DNA of 51,032 bases from Gammaproteobacteria bacterium. Its GTDB lineage: Bacteria; Pseudomonadota; Gammaproteobacteria; Pseudomonadales; Azotimanducaceae. Position 1 is the first letter of the stretch. Each line of letters opens with the position of its first letter. Shown piece after piece: positions 9,008 through 17,161 of this stretch. Location: contig JAPOYV010000109.1 in NCBI GenBank assembly GCA_026706385.1, positions 1-51,032 on the forward strand, in the 5' to 3' direction. Under the pieces are notes generated by a model that was not told where the DNA came from, did not search any database, and saw only the letters and a program-made list of their open reading frames with translations. The translations under genes were made by a program, and so were the position numbers.

Positions 9008-10349
9008 GTGGGTGCGCCCAACTGGCAGAACCGGACGCTGTTCCGGGGAGACAACCTCACGTTTCTGCGGGCCATGAACTCCGAATCGGTGGACCTCATC
9101 GCCACTGATCCGCCGTTCAAGAAGGGACGCGACTTCCACGCCACGCCCGACAGTCTCGCCGAGGGTGCCAAGTTTCAGGATCGGTGGTCGTGGGAGCGCG
9201 ACGTGCACAACGAGTGGGTTGACCAGATCACCGACGACTTCCCGCGCTTGATGGAAGCAATCGAAGCGGCCCGCTACGCCCACAGCGACGGCATGGGTGC
9301 GTACATCTGCTTCATGGCCGTTCGGTTGTTGGAAATGCGGCGCGTTCTCAAGCCGACCGGGACGCTGTATCTGCATTGCGACCCGACCGCCAGCCACTAC
9401 CTCAAGGCCATACTTGACGCGATCTTTGGCCAACGGAACTTCCGAAACGAGATTGCGTGGTGCTACGCGGGGGGGGGGGATACCCAAGCGCGACTTTCCC
9501 CGCAAGCACGACCTCATCCTGCGCTACTCGAAGTCGAACAAGTGGGTGTACCAGCCCGTCTATCGACCGTACACCGAGGGCACGCAAAAGCGCGGCCGCA
9601 CGAAAGTCAAAGGCAAGTATTTCGACGCCGGGTTGAACAAGAAGGGTACGCCGGTCAACGACTGGTGGCCGGACGTGAAGAAGATCACAAGCCCCACCGA
9701 TCCCGAAAAGACGGGCTGGCCTACGCAGAAGTCGTTGGAACTCTACGGGCGCATCATCACCGTATCGAGCAACAAGGGGGACGTTGTGCTTGACCCGTTC
9801 GCGGGATGCGCCACTACCTGCGTGGCGGCCGAGCAACTGCAACGCCAGTGGGTAGGCATCGACCTGTGGGACAAGGCCAGCGAAGTCGTCGAGGACAGGA
9901 TGGCCAACGAAGTCGGCTTGTTCGGTCGCGTCAACGCTGTGGACGAAGTGCCGCAGCGCACTGACGAGGGCGAAACGGGAGCGCCGTTCCTGCGCGTGAA
10001 GGTCAGGGTCAAAGAACCCTCCGGGCCGCGTTGGAGCCGAAGGGAGATGTACGAATACCTGCTTGGACAGCACGGGGCGAAGTGCCAAGGTTGCGACCGG
10101 ACGTTTGATGACCCGCGATACCTGGAACTCGACCACAACACGCCGCGTTCGGACGGCGGGATCAATCACATATCCAACCGCATCCTGCTGTGCGGGCCGT
10201 GCAACCGGCTTAAGAGCAACACGTACACGCTCACAGGACTTCGACGGCAGAACAAGAAGCTGGGCCACATGGCCAACAGCGGAGTCGAGAATCCGACGCT
10301 GAAACGCATACGCGAGGAACGGACACGACAGCCGGGGTTGTTTGAGTGA
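9008..10349 (+). pseudogene. Beta-class DNA methyltransferase-HNH endonuclease fusion, frameshifted at a poly-G tract (possibly phase-variable)
   Basis: Two overlapping frames make one protein. The first (from GTG 9008) carries TDPPF (motif IV, residues 33-37) and MRRVLKPTGTLYLHCDP. The second carries KHDLILRYSKSNKW, motif I VLDPFAGCATTC, and a C-terminal HNH zinc-finger nuclease domain (CQGCDRTF ... LELDHNTPRSDGG ... LLCGPCNRLKSN). Motif IV before motif I marks the beta class (N6-adenine or N4-cytosine). The frames part at eleven consecutive G residues (9469-9479). Ten would give one 446-residue protein reading WCYAGGGIPKRDFPRKHD. As written, translation from 9008 ends at 9793 and loses motif I and the nuclease. 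This may be phase variation, slippage rescue, decay or a sequencing error. Confidence 0.85.
9469..9479 (+). repeat. Homopolymeric G(11) tract at the frameshift site
   Basis: Eleven G residues lie inside the methyltransferase coding region, between codons for Trp-Cys-Tyr-Ala and Ile-Pro-Lys. The tract length decides whether the methyltransferase-HNH frame is open; ten would be in frame. Confidence 0.9.
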
Positions 10350-10371
10350 CACCGATTGAGGGAGACGAGGG

Positions 10372-10560
10372 ATGAACCGCAAACAGTTCGACAAGACAGA
10401 GCGCCGCCCGGTGAGCAAGGCCAACTTCCTAGACGCGCTGCGGCAGATACTCACGACCGACCAGCCGGAGCCGCGCAAGTCGGAAAACCGGGAGCCGACG
10501 ACCGAGGAATTGAATAAGCGTTGGCGGCTTGACCGGCGCGACGGGAAGCCCGTTGGGTAG
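10372..10560 (+). CDS. Small hypothetical protein carried by the transposon
   Basis: This 62-residue, highly charged, soluble protein begins [19 protein letters not shown] and ends just inside the right inverted repeat. An AGGGATG-like ribosome region overlaps its ATG (GGGAGACGAGGGATG). I recognise no domain. It follows the methyltransferase-HNH stop by 22 bases on the same strand, so it is probably co-transcribed cargo and might assist or modulate the methyltransferase, the nuclease or transposition. No function can be assigned. Confidence 0.6.
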   Translation: MNRKQFDKTERRPVSKANFLDALRQILTTDQPEPRKSENREPTTEELNKRWRLDRRDGKPVG

Positions 10561-10566
10561 GGCGGC

Positions 10567-10591
10567 TCGTGTATTTTGCTACACAATTCCC
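10567..10591 (-). repeat. Right terminal inverted repeat of the transposon
   Basis: This is the exact reverse complement of the left 25-bp repeat, ending AATTCCC at 10591. Identity stops at the 26th base, which defines the repeat length. Confidence 0.95.
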
Positions 10592-10599
10592 CTTTTTTC
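10592..10599. repeat. Right 8-bp target-site duplication
   Basis: CTTTTTTC is identical to 7879-7886 and directly abuts the right inverted repeat. Confidence 0.93.
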
Positions 10600-10642
10600 G
10601 TGTGGCATGATGGATGTTCCGTCCCAACAGAGGGTCAGGCGC

Positions 10643-11569
10643 ATGGGAGCGCGCACCGCAATAACGTGCGGATTGGCGACCTTCGCCATCGCCATACCAG
10701 CCGCAACAGGAGCCGCCGACATGTTCGACCGCGTTGAGCACCGCTACACCAGCAACGATGACGTCCGTCTGCACTACGCGGTGGCCGGACCCGAGGACGC
10801 GCCCCTCGTGGTGTTCATCCACGGCTTCCCGGATTTCTGGTACTCGTGGCGCGAACAGATGGCCGCGCTCGAGGATTCCTTCCGCGTCGCCGCGCTGGAC
10901 ATGCGTGGCTACAACTTGAGCGACAAGCCTCAAGGCGTGGACAGCTACGCCATGCCGCACCTGGTCGCCGACGTCGCGGCGGTGATCGCGGCGGAGTCAG
11001 CCGAAAGCGCCGTGGTGGTCGGTCACGACTGGGGCGGCGCCGTGGCGTGGAACATCGCCATGACGCGGCCGGACGTGGTCCACCTGCTCGTCATCCTCAA
11101 CCTGCCGCATCCGCGCGGGCTGATGCGCGAGATCGCCAACAACCCCGACCAGCGGCGCAACAGCCAGTACGCGTTCGACTTCCAGCAACCGGACGCGCAC
11201 AAGGCCTTGCGCGCCGACCGGCTCGCCGGCTGGGTGCGCGACGAAGCGGCACGCAAGCGCTACGTCGAGGCCTTCGAGCAGTCCGACTTCGAGGCCATGC
11301 TGAACTACTACAAGGCCAACTACCCGCGCCCGGATGCCGAGACGGCGACCATCGCCCCCGAAGCGCCCAACGTGACGATGCCCGTGCTGATGTTCCACGG
11401 TCTCGAAGACACCGCCCTGCTGCCGGGTGCGTTGAATGGCACCTGGAACTGGGTCGATGCCGATCTCACCCTCGTCACGGTCCCCGGCGCAAGCCACTTC
11501 GTGCAGCAGGACGCCGCGGGCCTCGTGTCCACGACGATGCGCGATTGGCTGCTGCGGCGTTCGGACTGA
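10643..11569 (+). CDS. Alpha/beta hydrolase, epoxide-hydrolase-like, exported
   Basis: This 308-residue alpha/beta hydrolase has the epoxide hydrolase/haloalkane dehalogenase motifs: oxyanion segment [10 protein letters not shown] (60-69), nucleophile elbow GHDWGG with Asp129 rather than serine, and catalytic His285 in GASHFVQQD. An ester intermediate at Asp129 would be hydrolysed by water. The N-terminal segment [20 protein letters not shown] looks like a signal peptide. I chose the ATG at 10643 (GAGGG ribosome site about 9 bases upstream) over ATGs at 10607 and 10610. The transposon lies only about 50 bases upstream, so its insertion has replaced whatever originally preceded this gene's leader. 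Confidence 0.85.
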   Translation: MGARTAITCGLATFAIAIPAATGAADMFDRVEHRYTSNDDVRLHYAVAGPEDAPLVVFIHGFPDFWYSWREQMAALEDSFRVAALDMRGYNLSDKPQGVDSYAMPHLVADVAAVIAAESAESAVVVGHDWGGAVAWNIAMTRPDVVHLLVILNLPHPRGLMREIANNPDQRRNSQYAFDFQQPDAHKALRADRLAGWVRDEAARKRYVEAFEQSDFEAMLNYYKANYPRPDAETATIAPEAPNVTMPVLMFHGLEDTALLPGALNGTWNWVDADLTLVTVPGASHFVQQDAAGLVSTTMRDWLLRRSD

Positions 11570-11582
11570 CCGCCCCAGGGCC

Positions 11583-11615
11583 TGACCCGCGCCTCGCTGC
11601 GCTGTGCGCGGGTCA
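11583..11615. terminator. Bidirectional hairpin between convergent genes
   Basis: TGACCCGCGC (11583-11592) and GCGCGGGTCA (11606-11615) form a perfect 10-pair stem with a 13-base loop, lying between the stop of the hydrolase and the stop of the flavoenzyme on the other strand. The right arm includes the latter's stop codon. No T-tract is present, so the terminator role is inferred from position. Confidence 0.5.
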
Positions 11616-13220
11616 AACGTCGATCAGCACGCCCGGATTGAGGATGCCGTTCGGGTCCACGCGCCGCTTCGCCGCCCGGAGCATCTCCGCGAACAACTGC
11701 GGCCGCTGCTCGTCGTAACCGTCTCGATGCATCCGGCCAACCGCGTGGTGATGGGTCACCGTCCCGCCCGCGGCCACCACGGCCGCACTGGCCGCTGCCT
11801 TGACCGCCTGCCATCGTTCCTCCTCGGCACCGCGCGGCACGACGCCGCTGAAGCTGTAGTAGGGAGCCGGGCCGTCCGGGTAGACGTGGGTGAAGCGGCA
11901 CGAGAGCCGGGCCTTCTCCCCGATCGCCTCGCGCAAGGCCGCGCCGACCCGCGCGCGTACCTCGGCGTCGAAGTCGGGCCACCTGTCCCAGGTGACGGCG
12001 GTCTCGAAGGTGTCCGAAAGCAGTCCAAGACCCGCGGTCAGGCCGGCGTTGACGCCAATGAAGGCGTTGCGCCACGCGCCCACCGCGCCGCCCCGACCGG
12101 TCGGTTTGCCGGTCCCGTCGTCGATGAGGATCTCGTCGTCGTCGATGAGTCCACCTAAGTCTCGGGCGATGGCCACCGCGGCCCGGGCGTTGTCCCCTTG
12201 CGGGATTTCGCTCGATTCGAACCCGATGATCAGGAGTGCGTGATTGCCGTCCAAGCCCGCCGAGAATGCCGCCTCGCCGGGATCGAGGATCCGCAGGTTG
12301 GCGGGCATGAGCTTGGCCTGGGCGATCGCGCGCACGGCATCCGTCCCCTGGCGCCACGAAGCGAAAAGGACACCGGCGGTGGCACGGAACGTCGGCCGCT
12401 TCTGCAGCCGCAGCCAGCATTCCGTGACGACACCCAAGATGCCTTCCGAACCGAGCACGAGGCGGTCAGGGCTCGGTCCCGCGCCACTGCCCGGCAGTCG
12501 CCTCGACTCGATCCAGCCTTGCGGAGTGAGCATGCGCGTCGACTCCACGAAATCGTCGATGTGCGTGTGATTGGTCGCGTAGTGGCCCCCCGAGCGCGTC
12601 GCGACCCAGCCGCCCACGGTGGACCAGGGGAAGCTCTGCGGGAAGTGCCTCAGGGTGAGCCCGAGTGGCTTGAGCGCGGCTTCCAGGTCCGGCCCCAGCA
12701 TCCCGCCCTGCACGCGTGCGGCGCGCGAGACCTCGTCGACCTCGAGCACGGTGTTCAGGTTGTCGAGGTCGATGGTGACCGCGCTCGGCGCGTCTTCGGG
12801 CACGGTGACGCCCCAGACCACCGAGGTTCCGCCACCGTAGGGGATCGCGACATGACCGTCGCGATCGCACCAGGCCAGGGTCGCCTCGAGCTCGTCCTCC
12901 GTACGGGGATGGGCCACGGCGTCGGGTGGACTGTCGAACCGCCCATGCAAGCCCTTCAGCAGTTCCAGGGAGTGACCGCCGTGTGTGTGGGTGACCCGCT
13001 CCTCGGCCGAGGTGGCGACGAAGTCGGCCAACGCCGCGGGGACATCGAGTCGTGCCGGTCGCAGCGCGATCGCTTCGATCGCCGGCACGGCCGGTGGTTC
13101 GACCACGTGACCGAGCCGCTCGGCGAGGTGCCGTGCTGCATCCTTGCGCGCGGCCTCCGAAGGCTCGTCGGAGACGTAGCCCCAAGTCCAGAAGCTGCGC
13201 CGTTCCGCTCTTGCTGCCAT
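11613..13220 (-). CDS. FAD-binding oxidase of the alkyl-dihydroxyacetonephosphate synthase type
   Basis: The 535-residue protein belongs to the VAO/PCMH flavoprotein fold. The FAD-binding core is visible as VAIPYGGGTSVVWGV and GGWVATRSGGHYATNHTHIDDFV. The C-terminal part has the histidine cluster THHHAVGRMH, which resembles the HHH active-site motif of alkylglycerone-phosphate synthases (ether lipid synthesis). The N-terminus begins MAARAERRSFWTWGY at the ATG at 13220; an in-frame ATG at 13436 would run into the divergent carboxyltransferase promoter and is rejected. Related D-lactate/glycolate-type oxidases share the fold, so ether lipid chemistry is a suggestion. Confidence 0.82.
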   Translation of the reverse strand: MAARAERRSFWTWGYVSDEPSEAARKDAARHLAERLGHVVEPPAVPAIEAIALRPARLDVPAALADFVATSAEERVTHTHGGHSLELLKGLHGRFDSPPDAVAHPRTEDELEATLAWCDRDGHVAIPYGGGTSVVWGVTVPEDAPSAVTIDLDNLNTVLEVDEVSRAARVQGGMLGPDLEAALKPLGLTLRHFPQSFPWSTVGGWVATRSGGHYATNHTHIDDFVESTRMLTPQGWIESRRLPGSGAGPSPDRLVLGSEGILGVVTECWLRLQKRPTFRATAGVLFASWRQGTDAVRAIAQAKLMPANLRILDPGEAAFSAGLDGNHALLIIGFESSEIPQGDNARAAVAIARDLGGLIDDDEILIDDGTGKPTGRGGAVGAWRNAFIGVNAGLTAGLGLLSDTFETAVTWDRWPDFDAEVRARVGAALREAIGEKARLSCRFTHVYPDGPAPYYSFSGVVPRGAEEERWQAVKAAASAAVVAAGGTVTHHHAVGRMHRDGYDEQRPQLFAEMLRAAKRRVDPNGILNPGVLIDV

Positions 13221-13349
13221 CCCTCGGCCCCGTCGGTTGCGATCGGTGAGCTTACCGAATTCGGGGCGACGCGCCCCTCGCATCGACGCCACGGAGTCAG
13301 TCCAACCGTGGTGATATTCTCGCGGTCGCAAAGCAGCTAGAGACCCGCC

Positions 13350-14843
13350 CTGGAAGAGCAACTCGTACGCCAAATCGCCGAGGCCCGGGCGCGTGGTCGC
13401 GACGATGCGCGACCGGGGATCGTCGAACGCGCCCATCGTGGCGGGCGCCTGACGGCACGGGAACGCTTAACGACCCTGTTCGACGCCGCGAGTTTCATCG
13501 AATACGGCGCGCTCGCCGGGGCTACGACCCAGCCAGACGACGACGCATTCGCCGACGGCCTGGTGGGCGGGGTCGGCCTGGTGCACGGACAGCCCGTCGC
13601 CGCTGCCAGCTACGACCTCAGCGTGCGCGGCGGCACGCAGAGCGACCGCAACCAGCGCAAGATGGCGAAGCTGCTCTACCTGGCCGTGGAACATCGCTGG
13701 CCGTTCGTCTGCTTCGTCGACGGGGGCGGCGCCCGGCCCGACGATCCGGCGCCGCCCCCACCCATCGCCGTAACGCCCAGGGGCCGCTTCGAGCTTTACG
13801 ACGGTCTCGCCGAGCTCAACGGCTGGGCGCCGACGGTCGCGATCGCAAGCGGGCGGAGCATCGATGGGCACGCGGGGATCGCGATGCTCTCGGATCTGGT
13901 GATCGCGACACGGACCGCGGAATTCGGGACGCAGGAGGGCCACTTTCGGGGCGCGACCGAGTACGCGAAAAGCGGGGACGTCGACGTCCTGGTCGATGGC
14001 GAGGCGGATGCCATCGCAGCCGCGCGCAGCTACCTCGCGCTGTTCGTCGCCAACGATGTGCCCGGGGCACCTGCCGTTGGCGCGGACACCATCGCGGACC
14101 TGATCCCGGAGAACCGCAGGCGGCCTTACGACATGCGCCGCGTCATCGAAGCCTTCGCCGACGCGGACACTGTCTTCGAACTCGGCGCAGCCTGGGGCCG
14201 GTCGATGCTGACGGCGGTGGCCCGTCTCGAGGGACGCACCATCGGCATCTTCGCCAACCAGCCGAAGTCTCCGCTCGCCGGCGCCATCGACGCCGCGGCC
14301 GCGGACAAGGCGTCGCGCTTCGTCGAACTCTGCGACGCCTACGACTACCCGCTCGTGAGCTTCGTCGACAACCCCGGCTACATGGTCGGACCGCAAGCCG
14401 AGCGCGAGGGCATCGCCCGCCACCATGCCCGCCCGCTAGCGGCACTGCACCACCGCACCGTGCCGCTGTGTTCCGTGCAGATCCGCAAGGCCTACGGTCT
14501 CGGTCCCTACGCGATGTCCGGTTGGGGCGCGGCGCGCCGGGTCCCGGAACTGCGCCTCGCCTGGCCATCCGTGGAGTCGGGCGGCATGTCGCTGGAGGGC
14601 GCCGCGTACCTCGTCAAGCGCAAGGAGATCCTTGCCGCGGCAACGCGGGAGGAAGCCATGGCCATCCGCAACGGGTACGCTGAACGCATGCGCGATGCGG
14701 CCTCCGGGCTCCGCGCCGGTCGAAGCTACCAATTCGACGACATCATCATGCCTGCGGACACGCGCGCCAGGATCAGCACCATGCTGCGGCGGGTTCCGCG
14801 GCGGCGCTCGCCCACCAAGAAACACCCCATCGATCCGCGCTGA
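13350..14843 (+). CDS. Acyl-CoA carboxylase carboxyltransferase subunit (first of a tandem pair), apparent CTG start
   Basis: The reading frame gives about 497 residues, with the carboxyltransferase N-terminal helix (GGRLTARERLTTLFDAASFIEYGAL), glycine-rich acyl-CoA sites and C-terminal KKHPIDPR. Homology clearly begins near 13350, but the frame has no ATG, GTG or TTG between its upstream stop (TAG at 13338) and GTG at 13563, which would cut 71 conserved residues. The codon at 13350 is CTG. I therefore propose a CTG start; an undetected frameshift is the alternative. The gene lies divergent from the flavoenzyme and overlaps the second carboxyltransferase by one base (TGATG). No biotin carboxylase subunit is adjacent. 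Confidence 0.8.
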   Translation: MEEQLVRQIAEARARGRDDARPGIVERAHRGGRLTARERLTTLFDAASFIEYGALAGATTQPDDDAFADGLVGGVGLVHGQPVAAASYDLSVRGGTQSDRNQRKMAKLLYLAVEHRWPFVCFVDGGGARPDDPAPPPPIAVTPRGRFELYDGLAELNGWAPTVAIASGRSIDGHAGIAMLSDLVIATRTAEFGTQEGHFRGATEYAKSGDVDVLVDGEADAIAAARSYLALFVANDVPGAPAVGADTIADLIPENRRRPYDMRRVIEAFADADTVFELGAAWGRSMLTAVARLEGRTIGIFANQPKSPLAGAIDAAAADKASRFVELCDAYDYPLVSFVDNPGYMVGPQAEREGIARHHARPLAALHHRTVPLCSVQIRKAYGLGPYAMSGWGAARRVPELRLAWPSVESGGMSLEGAAYLVKRKEILAAATREEAMAIRNGYAERMRDAASGLRAGRSYQFDDIIMPADTRARISTMLRRVPRRRSPTKKHPIDPR

Positions 14844-16270
14844 TGCGACGCGACGACATCAAGGCGCTCGAAGACGCGCGCAGCGAACTCAAGGATGCCG
14901 CGCGCCCGGAGATCGTGACCAAGGTCGGCAAGACCGGGAAGCTCACGGCCCGCGAGCGGATTCGGTTCCTGCTCGACCCAGGCTCCGCGGTCGAATACGG
15001 CAGCATCGCCGCGAAGAGCGGCGCGGGCGATTGGGTTGCCGAAGCCGGGGGCGTCGACTTCGTCGGCACGGTGGCGGGTCGGCCCATCGTCGCTTCCTCC
15101 ACGGACTACACCGACCACGGCGGCGGCTACGGGGCTGGGAGATTGGGGCGGCTGTTTGGCCTCGCCTACGAACAGCGCTGGCCGGTCGTGCTGTTCGTCG
15201 ACGGCGGCGGCAGCCGCGCGCGACATCCCCGCGCGGGACTGGGCCACATCGAGACGAGCGGGCCCATCGGGCGGTTCTCGTTCCTCGACGGCGTACCCGA
15301 ACTGTCCGGCTGGGCACCGGTGGTGGCGATCGTGTCCGGCCCTTCGTTCGCGGGTCATGCGAGCTTGGCGGGGTTCTCCGATTTCCTCATCAGCACGCCG
15401 GGGTCGTCCATCGGCATGGGCGGGCCGCCCATGGTGGAAGCCGCCCTTGGGCAGCGCATGAAGCCGAATGAGCTCGCGGGTTCCGAGATGCACGAGCTCT
15501 GCGGCGGCATCGACTTGCTGGTGGAGGACGAGCAGGCCGCAATTGCGGCCGCAAAACGCTACCTGTCGTTCTACGACAACGACTTCGCGACGGGGCAGCC
15601 AACGGACGTCGACCTAGACGCGTTGGCACCGGATGCCGAGGCGCCTTGCGACATGCGCGCGATCATCGATGGGGTCTGCGACGCCGAGAGCGTGTTCGAA
15701 CTACGACCTCGCTTCGCCCCGGCGCTGCTGACCTGCCTGGCTCGAATCGACGGGCGCACGGTCGGCGTCCTCGGCAACCAGCCCCTCGTCGGCGATGGGG
15801 CCATCGATCGCGATGCCGCCACCAAGATCGCCCGTTTCGTCGAAGTCTGCAATACCTACGAATACCCGATCCTGGCGCTGATCGACACGCCGGGGTGTGT
15901 TGCAGGCTGGCGCCCCAAAGGGCAGCCGGAGACCGTCGAACCCGGGCTCACCCGTTGGCACGCACGGGCGATGATCGCTCACCAGCAGCGCACGGTACCG
16001 CTCATGAGCGTGCAGATCCGCCGCGCTAGGGGCTTGGGCGCCGCGCTGATGACGGGCGTGTCGACGACGCGCGGCGTGCCGGCGCTGCGCCTGGGCTGGC
16101 CGGGCGTAGAGATCGGCCGCCGGGACGGGTTCTCGGCGGTCGTGGACCACAATGCCTTCGACGACGTGATCCCGCCGCGCGAGACGCGTGAACGGGTGGC
16201 GCGCGTCCTGGCGCTGTTGGGCAAGACGCCGCCGAGTTCGGCGAAGAAGCACCCCATCGACACCTGGTAG
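14843..16270 (+). CDS. Acyl-CoA carboxylase carboxyltransferase subunit (second of a tandem pair)
   Basis: This 475-residue protein is paralogous to its upstream neighbour. It has LTARERIRFLLDPGSAVEYGS at the N-terminus, SFAGHASLAGFSDFLI and MGGPPMVEAALG in the first half, and IARFVEVCNTYEYPILALIDTPGC in the second half. It ends KKHPIDTW, nearly the same tail as the first subunit. Start and previous stop overlap as TGATG, so the two are translationally coupled and probably form a hetero-oligomer. The biotinylated partner must be encoded elsewhere; mccA in this window is one formal possibility. The substrate is unknown. Confidence 0.88.
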   Translation: MRRDDIKALEDARSELKDAARPEIVTKVGKTGKLTARERIRFLLDPGSAVEYGSIAAKSGAGDWVAEAGGVDFVGTVAGRPIVASSTDYTDHGGGYGAGRLGRLFGLAYEQRWPVVLFVDGGGSRARHPRAGLGHIETSGPIGRFSFLDGVPELSGWAPVVAIVSGPSFAGHASLAGFSDFLISTPGSSIGMGGPPMVEAALGQRMKPNELAGSEMHELCGGIDLLVEDEQAAIAAAKRYLSFYDNDFATGQPTDVDLDALAPDAEAPCDMRAIIDGVCDAESVFELRPRFAPALLTCLARIDGRTVGVLGNQPLVGDGAIDRDAATKIARFVEVCNTYEYPILALIDTPGCVAGWRPKGQPETVEPGLTRWHARAMIAHQQRTVPLMSVQIRRARGLGAALMTGVSTTRGVPALRLGWPGVEIGRRDGFSAVVDHNAFDDVIPPRETRERVARVLALLGKTPPSSAKKHPIDTW

Positions 16271-16282
16271 TCCCCGCCGCCG

Positions 16283-16681
16283 TCAGCCAGGGATCGTCGA
16301 CGCCTCGATCTTGTGGCCGTCTGGATCGTAGACGAAGCACCCGTAGAAATCGGGGCCGTACTCGGGGCGCGGGCCGGGCGCGCCGGCGTCCGTTGCACCG
16401 GCCGTAAGCGCCGCGGCATGGAAGGCATGAACGGCTTCCCGGTCCGGCGCAATGAAACTGAAGTGAACGCCGTTGGCAGTGCCCGCCGCGTTGCCATCCA
16501 GGGGCTTCTGCACCCAGTACTCCGGGAAGAACTTGCCGTAGGCCACGGCGACCTCGGGCACCTCGTGCTGCCGTCGCCCGCCCACGGTGGCGAGCACCGC
16601 ATCGTAGAACTTAAGCGCACGCGGCAGGTCGTTGGTGCCGATGGAGACGTGACTCATGATGCTAGGAATGTCGGTGGCCAT
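16283..16681 (-). CDS. VOC (glyoxalase/bleomycin-resistance/dioxygenase) superfamily protein
   Basis: The 132-residue single-module VOC protein has MSHVSIGTNDLPRALKFYDAVL at the N-terminus, GVHFSFIAPDREAVHAFHAAAL in the middle and the family end FYGCFVYDPDGHKIEASTIPG. His, Glu and other potential metal ligands are in the usual beta-strand positions. I chose the ATG at 16681, which has a GGGAG ribosome site; the ATG at 16657 would also give a complete domain. It converges on the carboxyltransferase gene. The reaction cannot be told. Confidence 0.85.
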   Translation of the reverse strand: MATDIPSIMSHVSIGTNDLPRALKFYDAVLATVGGRRQHEVPEVAVAYGKFFPEYWVQKPLDGNAAGTANGVHFSFIAPDREAVHAFHAAALTAGATDAGAPGPRPEYGPDFYGCFVYDPDGHKIEASTIPG

Positions 16682-16744
16682 GGACTGCTCCCGGTGCAAT
16701 GCCGATAAGCTAACATCCGCCGCTTTACGCGGTAAGTGGGCTCC

Positions 16745-17161
16745 ATGGCCGTCCAAGCCAGCAACGTCCAGCGCATCGCCAGCGAGAACTTCGCAGCACT
16801 CCTCGGCGCCCGCTTGGTCGACAGCGCCCGCGACCGCGCGGTGGTCGAACTCCCGTATACGCCGAAGCTCGGCGTCGGCCGGATCCACGGCGGCGCCATC
16901 AGCGCCCTGGTGGACATTGCAGCAACCGCAGCGTTCTGGTCCAGCCCCGACGTCACGCCGGCCTCGCGCGGCGCCACGGTCGGCTTCACCATCAACTTCC
17001 TGAACCTCGCCGTGGCGACCGATCTCACCGCGACAGCCACCGTAAGGCGACGCGGCGGTACGTTGTGCACTGGGGACGTGAGCGTCTCCGATGCCGACGG
17101 TCGCGAAATCGCCGCCGCGATCGTCACCTACAAGCTAACGGGCTACCGCCGGACGCACTGA
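16745..17161 (+). CDS. PaaI-type hotdog-fold acyl-CoA thioesterase
   Basis: The 138-residue hotdog-fold protein has the PaaI signature GRIHGGAISALVDIAATAAFWS (HGG followed by an acidic helix residue) and GFTINFLNLA / GDVSVSDADGREIAAAIVTYKL. It would hydrolyse acyl-CoA thioesters. The ATG at 16745 is taken as start; a GTG at 16736 is in frame with no better ribosome site. Its 3' end overlaps the convergent PhyH gene by 27 bases. Confidence 0.87.
   Translation: MAVQASNVQRIASENFAALLGARLVDSARDRAVVELPYTPKLGVGRIHGGAISALVDIAATAAFWSSPDVTPASRGATVGFTINFLNLAVATDLTATATVRRRGGTLCTGDVSVSDADGREIAAAIVTYKLTGYRRTH

Larger units (their letters stand above)
7887..10591 (+). mobile_element. IS1595-family transposon with methyltransferase-HNH and small-protein cargo
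   Basis: The 2705-bp element is bounded by perfect 25-bp terminal inverted repeats (7887-7911 and 10567-10591, outer end GGGAATTGTGTAGC) and flanked by an exact 8-bp direct repeat, CTTTTTTC. Inside are an IS1595-type transposase, a methyltransferase-HNH reading frame with a frameshift, and a 62-codon ORF, all on the plus strand. Intact ends and identical duplications point to a recent, single-event insertion. Removing the element and one duplication rejoins the amtB terminator T-tract to the leader of the downstream hydrolase gene. Members of this family with passenger genes are known; this exact cargo I cannot name. Confidence 0.93.

Noticed and set aside
7547-9517. 656-codon open frame on the minus strand across amtB's end and the transposase gene
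   Set aside because: It crosses a terminator and the transposon boundary and is antisense to two well-recognised genes. It is a by-product of GC-rich codon use.
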